The translations under genes were made by a program, and so were the position numbers. From assembly GCF_900115465.1 (NCBI RefSeq), contig NZ_FOWN01000002.1, forward strand, positions 1 to 64,000: a DNA stretch of 64,000 nucleotides. Direction: 5' to 3'. The stretch is from Halolactibacillus alkaliphilus. GTDB lineage: Bacteria > Bacillota > Bacilli > Bacillales > Amphibacillaceae. Numbering within the stretch: the stretch's first letter is position 1; every line of letters begins with the position of its first letter. Below, piece by piece: positions 34,647 to 45,426 of this stretch. The notes beneath the pieces are model-generated. The model was not told the origin of the DNA and did no database searches. It saw only the letters and a program-made list of their open reading frames with translations.

Positions 34647-34703
34647 AAGAAAGCGTTTAATGATTCTAAACACTATTTCATATTATCTTAAGGAGGAATA
34701 CAT

Positions 34704-35198
34704 ATGGCATTGACACCGCTTGATATCCACAATAAAGAATTCACCCGAGGCATGAGAGGTTATGACCAAGATGAAGTGAATGAATTTTTAGATCAAGTTA
34801 TGAAAGATTTTGAACTTGTGATTCGAGAAAAGAAAGAATATAAGCGAGAAATTGAATTGCTTGAAGACAAGCTGGCGCATTTCACCAATATTGAAGAAAC
34901 GCTGAATAAATCCATCCTTATTGCGCAACAAACGGCTGAGGAAGTCAAGGGTAATGCGATAAAAGAATCAAAGTTAATTGTAAGAGAAGCTGAGAAAAAT
35001 GCTGATCGAATTATTAACGAAGCGTTGGAAAAAGCGCGTCGTATTGAGATAGAAGTTGAAGAGCTCAAAAAGCAAGGTAAAGTGTTCCGTACGCGTTTGA
35101 AAATGTTAATCGAAGCACAGTTAGAGCTAGTGGAAGCTAATGACTGGGATCGATTATTAAACCTAGAGTTAAATGATTTAGAGGAAGATGATCAATAA
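34704..35198 (+). CDS. divIVA: Cell division/polar protein DivIVA
   Basis: 164 residues. The N-terminal lipid-binding domain (ALTPLDIHNKEFTRGMRGYDQDEVNEFLDQV) is followed by a long coiled coil. DivIVA binds curved membrane at poles and septa, and recruits MinJ-MinCD and, in sporulation, chromosome-anchoring proteins. AAGGAGG lies 8 bases before the ATG. It is followed by a promoter and the ileS leader. Confidence 0.95.
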   Translation: MALTPLDIHNKEFTRGMRGYDQDEVNEFLDQVMKDFELVIREKKEYKREIELLEDKLAHFTNIEETLNKSILIAQQTAEEVKGNAIKESKLIVREAEKNADRIINEALEKARRIEIEVEELKKQGKVFRTRLKMLIEAQLELVEANDWDRLLNLELNDLEEDDQ

Positions 35199-35212
35199 AT
35201 ATTGTTCAGCAC

Positions 35213-35241
35213 TTGACGGCATCTGAAATATTGCCTATAAT
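35213..35241 (+). promoter_or_regulatory. Sigma-A promoter of the ileS T-box transcript
   Basis: TTGACG (35213-35218), a 17-base spacer and a perfect TATAAT (35236-35241). Expected start near 35248, which gives a leader of about 290 bases. Confidence 0.85.
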
Positions 35242-35264
35242 TCATGAACAGAGGTATTATGATA

Positions 35265-35509
35265 TAAATATAACAATAAAGCGATGCGAAGAAGAGTAAG
35301 TCAATGACTATCATAAAAGCGAACTAGGGGCGGTGAAAGCCTAGTATGATCACTGATTGACTGAAAATCACCTTCAAGCTTTCATTCTGAAACGTCTAGT
35401 AAGAATGAACGGGATCTGTCACGTTATGACATTTGAGTGGGCTGTGACAAGCTAACTAGGGTGGTACCGCGAGTTCTTCTCGTCCCTTTTGGGATAGAAG
35501 GACTTTTTT
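35265..35509 (+). promoter_or_regulatory. T-box riboswitch, isoleucine specifier, upstream of ileS
   Basis: The leader contains stem I elements (GAAGAAGAGTAAGT near 35287; distal CTAGGGGCGGTGAAAGCCTAG region at 35325-35345), a specifier bulge reading ATC (35367-35369) before ACCTTCAAG, and the conserved 14-base T-box AGGGTGGTACCGCG (35458-35471). The terminator is formed by AGTTCTTCT...CCC with GGGATAGAAGGACT (35472-35503) and a T-run. Uncharged isoleucine tRNA would pair at both sites and let transcription go on into ileS. ATC fits the downstream gene. Confidence 0.93.
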
Positions 35510-35537
35510 TGTTGGAAAATTTAAAGGAGGATGAACA

Positions 35538-38297
35538 ATGGAGTATAAACAAACGTTATTAATGCCAAAAACTGAATTCCCGATGCGTGGGAATTTACCA
35601 AACAAAGAACCAAAAATGCAAGAAACATGGGATGAAGCAGCGCTGTATGATAGGGTCCAAGCACGTACGGCAAAACGACCATTATTCGTTTTGCATGATG
35701 GACCTCCGTATGCTAACGGTGACCTTCACATGGGACACGCGCTTAATAAAATTTTAAAAGATTTTATTGTTAAGTTTAAATCGATGTCAGGTTTTAATGC
35801 CCCATATGTACCGGGATGGGATACACATGGTCTACCAATTGAAAATGCCTTGCAAAAGAAAAAAGTGGATCGTAAGAAACTATCAAGTGCTGAATTTAGA
35901 GAAAAATGTGCGGAATATGCGCTCAAACAAGTTGATAACCAACGAACACAGTTTAAGCAATTAGGTGTACGTGGAGATTGGGATAATCCTTATGTCACGT
36001 TAGATAAAGAATATGAAGCAGCGCAAATTAAAGTCTTCGGTGAAATGGCTAAAAAAGGCTATATTTACAAAGGGTTAAAGCCTGTTTATTGGTCTCCATC
36101 ATCAGAATCAGCATTAGCTGAAGCAGAAATTGAATACCAAGATAAGCGTTCTGCCTCGATTTATGTTGCTTTTCCAGTAAAAGATGGGGGAAGTTTATTA
36201 GATGGGGACGAACAATTTTTAATCTGGACAACAACACCATGGACGATTCCATCTAATTTAGCCATTGCTCTCCATGCTGATTTAAATTATGTCGTTGTAC
36301 AAGTAAATGATGAGAAAATCATTGTTGCTGAAGCGTTACTTGAAAAAGTGAAAGAAGCGCTTGAATGGACAGATTTCACAGTTGTTAAAACGTTTAAAGG
36401 AAAAGAAGCCGAACATCTGGTTGCTAAACATCCATTATATGACCGCGATTCTTTAATCATTCTTGGTGAACATGTGACAACTGATGGGGGTACTGGGCTT
36501 GTGCACACAGCGCCCGGTCATGGTGAGGATGACTTCATCGTTGGTAAGAAATATGGTCTAGATGTTCTTTGTCCGGTGAATGATAAGGGTGTCTTTACTA
36601 AAGATGCACCCGGATTTGAAGGCTTGTTTTATGATGATGCCAACAAACTTGTTACAGAAAAACTAGAAGAAGTGGGTGCCCTTAAGAAATTAAACTTTAT
36701 TACGCATGCCTACCCACATGATTGGCGAACAAAAAAACCGGTTATTTACCGAGCGACAAATCAATGGTTTGCTTCTATCAAAGATTTTAGAGATGATATT
36801 CTCGCTGAAATTAACCGGGTAAATTGGATTCCTAAATGGGGAGAAACACGTCTGTTTAATATGGTGCGTGACCGTGAAGACTGGTGTATTTCGCGCCAAC
36901 GCATTTGGGGTGTTCCAATTCCTGTTTTTTATGGAGAAGACCAAACACCTATTATTACTGATGAAACAATTGCGCATGTGGCAAATTTATTTAAAGAGCA
37001 TGGCTCTAATGTATGGTTTGAGCGAGAAGCAAAAGAATTATTACCTGAAGGCTTTACATCTGAACACAGCCCAAATGGTGAATTCACGAAAGAAATGGAT
37101 ATCATGGACGTTTGGTTTGATTCAGGTTCATCACATGAAGGTGTCTTAGAAGCACGCCACGATTTACGTCGCCCAGCAGATCTTTATTTAGAAGGATCTG
37201 ATCAATACCGTGGCTGGTTTAACTCATCATTATCAACGTCTGTTGCTGTAACCGGGCGCTCACCATATGAGTCCGTTTTAAGTCACGGTTTCGCATTAGA
37301 TGGTCAAGGAAGAAAAATGAGTAAATCAGTAGGTAATGTTGTACTTCCTTCAAAAATTATGAAGCAGTACGGAGCGGATATTTTAAGATTATGGGTAGCG
37401 TCAGTGGATTATCAAGCAGACGTAAGAGTATCTGATGATATCATTAAGCAAACAGCTGAAGGTTATCGTAAAATCCGAAATACTTTCCGTTTCCTACTAG
37501 GTAATATAAATGATTTTGATCCAATGAAAGACAGTGTAAGCGAAGAAAACTTACATGAAGTTGATCGCTATATGCTAATTAAATTGCAACAGTTAATTAA
37601 AACTGTGACAAAAGCGTACAATGATTATGACTTCCAAAAAGTATATAATCGAATTCATCAGTTCTGTTCACAAGAACTTAGTGCGTTTTATCTTGATTTC
37701 GCTAAAGATATTCTTTATATCGAAGCGGCAGATGATCAGCGCCGTCGTGCTATTCAAACCGTTTATTATGAAACAGTTGTAAGTCTGACGAAATTAATTA
37801 CACCAATCTTAACGCATACAGCTGAAGAGGTTTGGCCTTACATTCCATGCCAAGAAGCAGAATATGTACAGTTAACAGACATGCCAGAAGCGAGAGAAAT
37901 TGCTGGAGAAGAAGCGTTACTGACGAAATGGGATCATTTCTTAGCCGTAAGGGACGATGTCTTAAAAGCTTTAGAAGAAGCTCGTGCAGAAAAAGTCATT
38001 GGTAAATCACTTGAAGCGAAAATCACAATTCAAGCAAAAGATGAGAAAACGCAGCGCGTATTAATCGAGATTGATCGTTTAGATCAACTCTTCATTGTGT
38101 CAAAAGTAGAATTGGTTAATGATCAAGTGCTACAAAAAGGTTATGACTATGTAGCAGTTTCTGTTGAGAAATACGAAGCAGATAAATGTGAACGTTGTTG
38201 GGTAGCCGATGATGAAGTAGGCAAAGTTGAAACTCACTCAACCCTTTGTCCACGTTGTGCAGAGATTGTCTCAAAGCATTACCAAGATATTGAATAA
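35538..38297 (+). CDS. ileS: Isoleucyl-tRNA synthetase
   Basis: 919 residues, class I synthetase. [20 protein letters not shown] carries the HIGH motif (HMGH), [11 protein letters not shown] and the editing domain follow (about 190-390), [17 protein letters not shown] the core, [10 protein letters not shown] the KMSKS loop (about 598), and a C-terminal zinc site CERCW...CPRCAE. AAAGGAGG precedes the ATG. Length and zinc end fit the usual bacterial type of Bacilli. It is controlled by the T-box leader. Confidence 0.98.
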   Translation: MEYKQTLLMPKTEFPMRGNLPNKEPKMQETWDEAALYDRVQARTAKRPLFVLHDGPPYANGDLHMGHALNKILKDFIVKFKSMSGFNAPYVPGWDTHGLPIENALQKKKVDRKKLSSAEFREKCAEYALKQVDNQRTQFKQLGVRGDWDNPYVTLDKEYEAAQIKVFGEMAKKGYIYKGLKPVYWSPSSESALAEAEIEYQDKRSASIYVAFPVKDGGSLLDGDEQFLIWTTTPWTIPSNLAIALHADLNYVVVQVNDEKIIVAEALLEKVKEALEWTDFTVVKTFKGKEAEHLVAKHPLYDRDSLIILGEHVTTDGGTGLVHTAPGHGEDDFIVGKKYGLDVLCPVNDKGVFTKDAPGFEGLFYDDANKLVTEKLEEVGALKKLNFITHAYPHDWRTKKPVIYRATNQWFASIKDFRDDILAEINRVNWIPKWGETRLFNMVRDREDWCISRQRIWGVPIPVFYGEDQTPIITDETIAHVANLFKEHGSNVWFEREAKELLPEGFTSEHSPNGEFTKEMDIMDVWFDSGSSHEGVLEARHDLRRPADLYLEGSDQYRGWFNSSLSTSVAVTGRSPYESVLSHGFALDGQGRKMSKSVGNVVLPSKIMKQYGADILRLWVASVDYQADVRVSDDIIKQTAEGYRKIRNTFRFLLGNINDFDPMKDSVSEENLHEVDRYMLIKLQQLIKTVTKAYNDYDFQKVYNRIHQFCSQELSAFYLDFAKDILYIEAADDQRRRAIQTVYYETVVSLTKLITPILTHTAEEVWPYIPCQEAEYVQLTDMPEAREIAGEEALLTKWDHFLAVRDDVLKALEEARAEKVIGKSLEAKITIQAKDEKTQRVLIEIDRLDQLFIVSKVELVNDQVLQKGYDYVAVSVEKYEADKCERCWVADDEVGKVETHSTLCPRCAEIVSKHYQDIE

Positions 38298-38310
38298 AAT
38301 CTAACTTAGA

Positions 38311-38366
38311 AAACGTCTCCAGTGAGTTTGTTCTTAATCGAACGCTGCTTGGGGGCGTTTCTTTTT
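38311..38366 (+). terminator. Intrinsic terminator after ileS
   Basis: AAACGTCTCCAG (38311-38322) pairs with TTGGGGGCGTTT (38349-38360) using several G-T pairs; the loop holds a small inner hairpin (GTTC/GAAC). CTTTTT follows. Confidence 0.75.
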
Positions 38367-38394
38367 AATTATATGAGAAATTACTGATGAAGTA

Positions 38395-38403
38395 TGGTAA
38401 AAT
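38395..38403 (+). promoter_or_regulatory. Extended -10 promoter before lspA
   Basis: TGGTAAAAT with no clear -35. The bases ATGGTAAAATCATTAAA (38394-38410) are identical to the ftsA upstream region at 25609-25625. Confidence 0.5.
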
Positions 38404-38438
38404 CATTAAAGAGTCAAAGGAAAGTGGAGGATATTTTT

Positions 38439-38900
38439 ATGAATTATTTGATTGCGTTAGTCGTGATAATTTTTGATCAGTGGACAAAGTATTTAGTTAT
38501 TGAAAATATGGCAATTGGCGAGAGTATTCCAATCATTGATAATCTCATTTATTTAACATCGCACCGCAATCCAGGTGCTGCGTGGGGAATACTGGCAGGA
38601 CAGATGTGGTTCTTTTATATCATCACGGTTATTGTGATTGGAATTATTATTTACTATATGGAAACATATAGTAAAGGTCATCGCCTACTTGGTCTGAGTT
38701 TAGCGCTTGTCTTAGGTGGTGCCATTGGTAACTTCATTGACCGTGTTAGATTCCAAGAGGTCGTCGATTTTGTAGATGTTTACATTTTTTCTTATGATTA
38801 TCCCATTTTTAATGTAGCAGACTCCAGCCTAGTGATAGGTGTCATTTTAATTGGTATTATTACACTATTAGAGGAAGTTAGAAAGGATAAAAAAGTATGA
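38439..38900 (+). CDS. lspA: Lipoprotein signal peptidase (signal peptidase II)
   Basis: 153 residues with four membrane segments. LspA cuts the signal peptide of prolipoproteins before the lipid-modified cysteine. Motifs [40 protein letters not shown] and [13 protein letters not shown] hold the two catalytic aspartates (the D of IDR and of VADS). ATG at 38439 has GTGGAGG 8 bases upstream; a frame open from 38394 is unlikely. It overlaps rluD by 4 bases. Confidence 0.95.
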   Translation: MNYLIALVVIIFDQWTKYLVIENMAIGESIPIIDNLIYLTSHRNPGAAWGILAGQMWFFYIITVIVIGIIIYYMETYSKGHRLLGLSLALVLGGAIGNFIDRVRFQEVVDFVDVYIFSYDYPIFNVADSSLVIGVILIGIITLLEEVRKDKKV

Positions 38901-39808
38901 CAGATAATTATCATGTAACACAAGAAGAGAAAGGTCAAAGAATAGATAAATATTTATCAGATAAAAGAGACGATCTTTCAAGAGCACAAATACAGACGTG
39001 GATTAAAGAAGGCTATATTCAGGTAAATGAATCACAAACAAAAGCAAATTATAAAGTACAAGTAGATGACCTCATCACATTAACAGAGAAAGAACCAGAG
39101 GTTCTTGATATTCAACCAGAAAATATTCCATTGGACATTGTTTATCAAGATAAAGACGTTGTGGTCGTAAATAAACCAAAAGGCATGGTCGTACATCCGT
39201 CACCAGGGCATCCAAATGGTACGTTAGTGAATGCTTTAATGTATCATATCGATGATTTATCGGGAATTCACGATGTTGTGCGTCCAGGCATTGTTCACCG
39301 GATTGATCGTGATACGAGCGGTTTATTAATGGTTGCAAAAAATGACCATGCGCACCAATCATTAGCAAAACAATTAAAAGATAAAACGGTTAAACGATCC
39401 TATGTGGCACTTGTCCACGGTGATATTCCCCATGAATATGGGACAATTGATGCGCCGATCGGACGTGATACAAAAGACCGACAAAGAATGACGGTTGTAA
39501 CAGGTGGGAAAGATGCGATAACGCATTTTGAAGTACTTGAGCGGATTGGTCAACAATATACGTTAGTGAAATGTGTCTTAGAAACTGGTCGAACTCACCA
39601 AATACGTGTTCATATGCGTTATATTGGTTTCCCGCTAGTAGGTGATCCAAAGTATGGTCACCGTAAAACATTAGCGACAGAAGGTCAGGCATTACATGCG
39701 CAAGAAATTGGTTTTCATCATCCTACAACCAATGAATGGCTTGCCTTTGAAGTGGACCCACCAAAGATTTTTACAGAGACGTTAGAAAACCTTCGCCAAA
39801 GTTATTGA
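38897..39808 (+). CDS. rluD: RluD-type 23S rRNA pseudouridine synthase (YlyB)
   Basis: 303 residues: N-terminal S4 domain ([26 protein letters not shown]) and the RluA catalytic domain with [16 protein letters not shown], where the aspartate of RIDRDTSG attacks the uridine, and [10 protein letters not shown] near the end. Exact target positions in 23S rRNA are inferred from the family. ATG overlaps the lspA stop. The pyr promoter -35 overlaps the stop codon. Confidence 0.9.
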   Translation: MTDNYHVTQEEKGQRIDKYLSDKRDDLSRAQIQTWIKEGYIQVNESQTKANYKVQVDDLITLTEKEPEVLDIQPENIPLDIVYQDKDVVVVNKPKGMVVHPSPGHPNGTLVNALMYHIDDLSGIHDVVRPGIVHRIDRDTSGLLMVAKNDHAHQSLAKQLKDKTVKRSYVALVHGDIPHEYGTIDAPIGRDTKDRQRMTVVTGGKDAITHFEVLERIGQQYTLVKCVLETGRTHQIRVHMRYIGFPLVGDPKYGHRKTLATEGQALHAQEIGFHHPTTNEWLAFEVDPPKIFTETLENLRQSY

Positions 39809-39833
39809 CATCTTAGACTAACTCCGGCATAAT
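39805..39833 (+). promoter_or_regulatory. Sigma-A promoter of the pyr operon
   Basis: TTGACA (39805-39810), a 17-base spacer and CATAAT (39828-39833). The -35 lies across the rluD stop codon. Start expected near 39840, which puts the first PyrR attenuator 25 bases into the transcript. Confidence 0.85.
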
Positions 39834-39863
39834 GGAGACAGAATTAAATATCACCTTTAAAGA

Positions 39864-39953
39864 CAGTCCCGTGAGACTGAAAAGGCTTCGTATGAATGAT
39901 TAGTGAATAATACTAATCCCTTTTCTCTGTGCGTGGAGAAAAGGGATTTTTTG
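39864..39953 (+). promoter_or_regulatory. PyrR-binding attenuator 1, before pyrR
   Basis: The PyrR-binding loop is CAGTCCCGTGAGACTG (39864-39879). The terminator is AATCCCTTTTCTC (39915-39927) with GAGAAAAGGGATT (39936-39948) and a T-run. GAAAAGG (39879-39885) is complementary to CCTTTTC (39919-39925), which gives the antiterminator. PyrR with UMP bound would hold the binding hairpin, free the terminator arm and stop transcription. Confidence 0.9.
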
Positions 39954-39999
39954 GTTAATCATCCTACTTCATAGGTGAAAAAGATGAAGGGAGGCATAA

Positions 40000-40545
<546 letters not shown>

Positions 40546-40560
40546 ATAAACCTTTAATGT

Positions 40561-40661
40561 AAGTCCAGAGAGGCTTCGAAGGTTATAATTAGGATACGTG
40601 TACCCTAGGATGGGCACGTCTACCTCTTTATGACGTCGAAGCGTCGTAAAGAGGTTTTTTT
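40561..40661 (+). promoter_or_regulatory. PyrR-binding attenuator 2, between pyrR and pyrP
   Basis: AAGTCCAGAGAGGCTT (40561-40576) matches the PyrR-binding consensus exactly in its loop. The terminator is ACCTCTTTATGACG (40622-40635) with CGTCGTAAAGAGGT (40642-40655) and seven T. An extra hairpin around CCCTAGGATGGG (40602-40613) lies between. Confidence 0.92.
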
Positions 40662-40720
40662 ATGGTCAATTAATAAAAAGATATAAAAAAAGAGAGATTA
40701 AAAGGAGGAAGTCATATCCT

Positions 40721-42088
40721 ATGGAAAGATTAGATATGGTCATGGACGTCAGAGACGTTCCGAAAAAATCAAAATGGTTTATGCTAAGTTTACAGCACTT
40801 ATTCGCAATGTTTGGAGCAACTGTTCTTGTTCCGTTTCTTACAGAATTACCAGCATCAGTAGCCCTTGTATCAAGTGGTTTAGGAACATTGAGTTACTTA
40901 TTAATTACAAGAGGACGCATTCCAGCTTACTTAGGTTCAAGTTTTGCGTTTATCGGACCTATATTATCTGCTCGCGCGATAGGTGGCGTAGAAGGTGCGA
41001 TGATGGGAAGTTTTGTCGCTGGTCTTTTATACGGCCTTATCGCCCTTCTCATTGCATCATTTGGTCTTGATTGGATCATGAAGGCCTTACCGCCGGTCGT
41101 TGTCGGCCCTGTCATCATCGTGATTGGACTTGGTCTTGCACCTACGGCAGTAGATATGGCGATGAATGTAAATGGCAGCTACAGTGGTATGCATTTCTCG
41201 GTCGCGATTTTGACGCTAACGGTCACGATTATTGGCTCACTATTTTTCCGCGGGTTCTTTGGGCTAATACCAATTTTAATCGGCATCATCGTCGGTTATG
41301 TGTATGCCCTTATTCTTGGCATTGTCAATACAGATTTCATTGTCGCAAGCTTTAACCAAATAACGTCAGCCAGTTCATTTGGAGAGTTTTTCAGTGCCAT
41401 CTTTGTCGCACCTGAGTTCGTTATCCCATTTGTACACTATCAACCGCTTGATGTATTGAACTTTAACATCCTAGCGATTATGGTACCTGTTGCCCTAGTG
41501 ACAATTGCTGAACATATTGGGGATCAGATGGTGCTATCAAAAGTAGTTGGACGCAACTTCTTAAAAGAGCCTGGATTACACCGCTCGATATTGGGTGACG
41601 GTGTCGCAACAATGATTGCATCCGTCCTCGGTGGACCACCTAATACGACGTATGGTGAAAATATTGGGGTTCTAGCTATTACGAGAATCTTCAGTGTGTT
41701 TGTTGTAGGTGGAGCGGCAGTTTTAGCCATTACTTTTGGATTTATCGGCATTGTTTCGGATGTTATCACATCAATCCCAACACCTGTAATGGGTGGGGTT
41801 TCTATCTTACTCTTTGGTATCATTGCCTCGAGTGGCCTTAGAATGCTCATCGACAATCAAGTCGATTTAGGCAATAACCGCAACTTGATTATCTCATCGG
41901 TTATTCTTGTTATCGGAATTGGTGGAGCAATGGTTCAATTTTCTGTAGGAGACTTAGGTTTCAAAGTAGAAGGGATGGCGTTAGCGGCCATTATCGGTGT
42001 CATTTTAAATCTTGTCTTACCAGGAAAAGAAGCAGCATATGGTAACGGAAAAATGTTTGGCGAGGCGGATACAGATAGTAATGAATAA
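40721..42088 (+). CDS. pyrP: Uracil permease PyrP
   Basis: 455 residues with about 12-14 membrane segments, NCS2 family. MDVRDVPKKSKWFMLSLQHLFAMFGATVLVPFL is typical of the uracil:proton symporters, and EHIGDQMVLSKVVGR and GGPPNTTYGENIG are the family's substrate and transport motifs. ATG at 40721 is 12 bases after AAAGGAGG, a long spacing; ATG at 40736 or 40742 would also suit the homologues. It is under both PyrR attenuators. Confidence 0.93.
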   Translation: MERLDMVMDVRDVPKKSKWFMLSLQHLFAMFGATVLVPFLTELPASVALVSSGLGTLSYLLITRGRIPAYLGSSFAFIGPILSARAIGGVEGAMMGSFVAGLLYGLIALLIASFGLDWIMKALPPVVVGPVIIVIGLGLAPTAVDMAMNVNGSYSGMHFSVAILTLTVTIIGSLFFRGFFGLIPILIGIIVGYVYALILGIVNTDFIVASFNQITSASSFGEFFSAIFVAPEFVIPFVHYQPLDVLNFNILAIMVPVALVTIAEHIGDQMVLSKVVGRNFLKEPGLHRSILGDGVATMIASVLGGPPNTTYGENIGVLAITRIFSVFVVGGAAVLAITFGFIGIVSDVITSIPTPVMGGVSILLFGIIASSGLRMLIDNQVDLGNNRNLIISSVILVIGIGGAMVQFSVGDLGFKVEGMALAAIIGVILNLVLPGKEAAYGNGKMFGEADTDSNE

Positions 42089-42090
42089 AT

Positions 42091-42118
42091 GAAAAGACTA
42101 GCTTTTGCTAGTCTTTTC
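42091..42118 (+). terminator. Hairpin between pyrP and pyrB without a T-run
   Basis: GAAAAGACTAGC (42091-42102) pairs perfectly with GCTAGTCTTTTC (42107-42118) around TTTT, then AAAAAC follows. The missing T-run makes it more likely a processing or mRNA-stability hairpin, or a partial terminator. No PyrR-binding loop is found in this 71-base gap. Confidence 0.5.
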
Positions 42119-42159
42119 AAAAACAAACTTTTACATACACAAAGAAAGGGTGATGAATC

Positions 42160-43104
42160 ATGAAAGATTTTGTGTCGATGAAGTCAATGAGTAAAGCGCA
42201 AATCCTTGATTTATTGAAAAGAATTGAAGCGATTGAAACAGGCAAACAATGTCCAAGTTTTCATAATCAAAACGTATTTATCGCGAACCTATTTTATGAA
42301 CCAAGTACACGGACTAAAATGAGCTTTGAAGTAGCGGAGAAAAGGTTAGGCATTCATGTGCTTGACTTTCACGTGGAATCTTCCAGCGCGCTAAAAGGTG
42401 AAACGGTCTATGATACAGCGAAAACGTTTGAAGCCATTGGTGCTCAAGCAATCGTTATTCGTCACCCGAAAGAAAATGAAGTGCAAAAGCTAGCAGCCTC
42501 ACTTGATATTCCTGTCATAAATGGTGGCGATGGAGCGGGTGAGCATCCGACGCAATCGCTGCTCGACATATATACGATGTACCAAGAATTCGGATCGTTT
42601 GAGGGATTAAAAGTAACAATAGTTGGAGACATTAAGCATTCGCGTGTAGCGCGGTCAAATGCTTATGCACTAAAAACGCTTGGGGCAGATGTTAGGTTTT
42701 CAGCAAAAGAGAGTTTTCAAGATGAGACACTTGATTACCCCTATATCGATATTGATGAAGCAGTAGTAGATAGTGACGTTATGATGTTGTTAAGAATTCA
42801 ATTGGAGCGTCACACAAACAAAGAAGCATTGGATAAAACGGCCTATTTAAAGCGTTACGGACTAACAGTAGAACGCTACTCACGATTAAAAAGTTCAGCG
42901 ATTGTCATGCACCCTGCGCCAGTAAATCGCGGTGTGGAAATTGATGATAGCCTCGTAGAAGCAGAGAAGTCTAGAATATTTAAACAGATGGAAAATGGTG
43001 TGTATAGTCGCATGGCAGTAATTGAAACGGTTTTGCTAGAACAACAACTTAAAAAAGGGGCGATACAGTATGGGTTTCATCATCAAGAACGCATATACAG
43101 TTAA
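42160..43104 (+). CDS. pyrB: Aspartate carbamoyltransferase, catalytic chain
   Basis: 314 residues. It joins carbamoyl phosphate and aspartate. FYEPSTRTKMSFE carries the carbamoyl phosphate site, SSALKGETVYDT the mobile lysine loop, GAGEHPTQSLLD and MHPAPVNRGVEI the remaining conserved sites. AAAGGGTGATG precedes the ATG. No regulatory pyrI gene is present, as in other Bacilli. It overlaps pyrC by 35 bases. Confidence 0.97.
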   Translation: MKDFVSMKSMSKAQILDLLKRIEAIETGKQCPSFHNQNVFIANLFYEPSTRTKMSFEVAEKRLGIHVLDFHVESSSALKGETVYDTAKTFEAIGAQAIVIRHPKENEVQKLAASLDIPVINGGDGAGEHPTQSLLDIYTMYQEFGSFEGLKVTIVGDIKHSRVARSNAYALKTLGADVRFSAKESFQDETLDYPYIDIDEAVVDSDVMMLLRIQLERHTNKEALDKTAYLKRYGLTVERYSRLKSSAIVMHPAPVNRGVEIDDSLVEAEKSRIFKQMENGVYSRMAVIETVLLEQQLKKGAIQYGFHHQERIYS

Positions 43105-44347
43105 TAACACACATTCAACAATCGATGTGAAAATTGTTGATGAGGTAATTGAACAATTAGGTAAAAATATAACCGCAAACAAGGATGACATCGTGATTGA
43201 TGCAACAGGTCTCATACTTGCGCCTGGTTTCATCGATGTTCATGTTCATTTACGCGAACCTGGTGGAGAACATAAAGAAACAATTGAAACAGGAACAAAA
43301 GCAGCAGCACGAGGGGGTTACACAACCATTTGTGCCATGCCAAATACAAACCCTGTTCCAAGTGATGTAGCCAGTTTAAAAGTTGTTCAAGATAAAATAA
43401 ATGAGACAGCTGTCGTGAAAGTCTATCCTTATGCATCAATTACAACAGGATTAAAGGGAGACAGCCTCGTTGATTTTGATGCACTATCAACAGCAGGTGC
43501 CTTTCAGTTCACAGATGATGGCGTTGGCGTGCAATCTGCAGGTGATATGTTTGAAGCGATGAAGCTTGCCGCAAAAAATAATAAGGCTATTGTTGCCCAT
43601 TGTGAAGATAACTCACTCATTTATGGTGGGTGTGTACATGACGGCCAAGTAAGCGAACGTTTAGGTGTGAAGGGTATTCCATCGATTTGTGAAGCGACAC
43701 AAATTGCACGTGATGTACTCCTTGCAGAAAAAGCAAATTGTCACTACCATGTGTGTCACGTCTCAACGAAGGAAAGTGTTCGCGTGATTAGAGATGCTAA
43801 ACGCGCCGGAATTCATGTGACAGCTGAAGTATCCCCCCACCACTTAATACTTACAGAAGATGACATAAAAACGCGTGATACGAACTACAAAATGAATCCA
43901 CCTCTGCGCGCAAAGGCTGACCGAGACGCGCTATTAGCGGGATTGCTTGATGGAACGATTGATTTTATTGCCACTGATCACGCCCCACATCATGCGGAAG
44001 AAAAAGGTCAACCGATTGAAACAGCTCCATTTGGTATTGTCGGTTTAGAAACAGCTTTTTCATTACTTTATACGCATTTTGTTAAAACAGACGTGATGAC
44101 ACTAGCACAATTGGTAGACTTTTTGGCTGTTAAACCGAGTGAAATCTTCGGTTTAAAACAAGGGAAGCTAGCGATTGATCATCCTGCAGATCTTGTTTTG
44201 TTAGATATAGCACATACATCTGTAATAGATAAAGCGACATTTGTATCAAAGGGCAAAAATACACCTTTTGATGGTGATAAAGTTTTTGGTAAGGTAATGA
44301 TGACCTTTGTTGATGGGAATATAGTTTATAAGGGGGATACACAATGA
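43070..44347 (+). CDS. pyrC: Dihydroorotase
   Basis: 425 residues, type I zinc amidohydrolase. It closes the ring of carbamoyl aspartate. DVHVHLREPGGEHKE gives the first metal histidines, HCEDN and CHVSTKESV further metal ligands, and ATDHAPHH the catalytic aspartate (about residue 303). AAAAAAGGGGCG precedes the ATG, inside the end of pyrB. It overlaps carA by 4 bases. Confidence 0.97.
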   Translation: MGFIIKNAYTVNNTHSTIDVKIVDEVIEQLGKNITANKDDIVIDATGLILAPGFIDVHVHLREPGGEHKETIETGTKAAARGGYTTICAMPNTNPVPSDVASLKVVQDKINETAVVKVYPYASITTGLKGDSLVDFDALSTAGAFQFTDDGVGVQSAGDMFEAMKLAAKNNKAIVAHCEDNSLIYGGCVHDGQVSERLGVKGIPSICEATQIARDVLLAEKANCHYHVCHVSTKESVRVIRDAKRAGIHVTAEVSPHHLILTEDDIKTRDTNYKMNPPLRAKADRDALLAGLLDGTIDFIATDHAPHHAEEKGQPIETAPFGIVGLETAFSLLYTHFVKTDVMTLAQLVDFLAVKPSEIFGLKQGKLAIDHPADLVLLDIAHTSVIDKATFVSKGKNTPFDGDKVFGKVMMTFVDGNIVYKGDTQ

Positions 44348-45426
44348 AACGACAACTTATTTTAGAAGACGGGACGACGTTTACAGGTGAAGCTTTTGGT
44401 GATTTATCAGAAAAGCAAGGTGAAATCGTCTTTAATACAGGTATGACAGGCTATCAAGAAATATTATCTGATCCCTCTTATTGTGGGCAGATAGTAACAA
44501 TGACTTATCCTCTCATCGGTAATTACGGTGTGAATCGTGACGATTTTGAGTCGATTCATCCATCGGTCTTCGGACTAGTTGTCAAAGAGTTGTGTGATGC
44601 CCCGTCTAATTTCAGAACGGAGGAAACGCTCGATCATTTTCTTAAAACAAAAGGGATCCCTGCGATTAGTGGCATTGATACACGTAAATTAACTAAAATT
44701 ATTAGAAAACACGGAACAATGCGCGCAATTTTAACAGAGGCGGACAAAGAAATAATATCAGCACCAACCTTTGTTGATACCATGACAGATCAAGTAAAGC
44801 GAGTGTCGACAAAGAACCCTTATGTCGTTCCAGGTAGGGGTCATCGCGTTGTGCTCGTTGATTTTGGCATGAAACATGGCATACTAAGAGATTTAACAAA
44901 AAGAAACTGTCATGTGACCGTCGTGCCGTATAATTATACAGCTGATCAAATTTTAGAATTAAAACCAGAAGGTATCATGCTAACTAATGGACCTGGAGAT
45001 CCCAAAGATGTCCCAGAGGCAATTGACATGATCCAAGCGATTATGCCGCATGTGCCAGTCTTCGGTATTTGTTTAGGGCATCAACTTATATCTTTAGCAT
45101 CTGGTGCAGATACAGAAAAGATGCGGTTTGGCCATCGTGGATCAAATCATCCAGTAAAAGACTTGACCATAGGAAAAACACATATGACATCTCAAAATCA
45201 TGGATATGCTGTGCGTCGTGAATCACTAGAAGGAACAGATTTAGAGCTTACACATATAGCCATCAATGATGACTCGGTTGAAGGCGTTAGACATAAGCAA
45301 TACCCAACATTCTGTGTGCAGTATCACCCAGAAAGTTCACCGGGTCCTGAAGATACAACTTATTTATTCGACCAGTTTATGACTAATATTCAAACCGCAA
45401 AACGTATGAATAAGGAGGCGCTCTAA
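44344..45426 (+). CDS. carA: Carbamoyl-phosphate synthase, small (glutaminase) subunit, PyrAA
   Basis: 360 residues. The class I glutaminase domain supplies ammonia to Car[10 protein letters not shown] holds the catalytic cysteine (about residue 240), and [11 protein letters not shown] the histidine and glutamate of the triad; the N-terminal domain begins [17 protein letters not shown]. Being inside the pyr operon it is the pyrimidine-specific copy. ATG overlaps the pyrC stop; AAGGGGG lies upstream. Confidence 0.96.
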   Translation: MKRQLILEDGTTFTGEAFGDLSEKQGEIVFNTGMTGYQEILSDPSYCGQIVTMTYPLIGNYGVNRDDFESIHPSVFGLVVKELCDAPSNFRTEETLDHFLKTKGIPAISGIDTRKLTKIIRKHGTMRAILTEADKEIISAPTFVDTMTDQVKRVSTKNPYVVPGRGHRVVLVDFGMKHGILRDLTKRNCHVTVVPYNYTADQILELKPEGIMLTNGPGDPKDVPEAIDMIQAIMPHVPVFGICLGHQLISLASGADTEKMRFGHRGSNHPVKDLTIGKTHMTSQNHGYAVRRESLEGTDLELTHIAINDDSVEGVRHKQYPTFCVQYHPESSPGPEDTTYLFDQFMTNIQTAKRMNKEAL

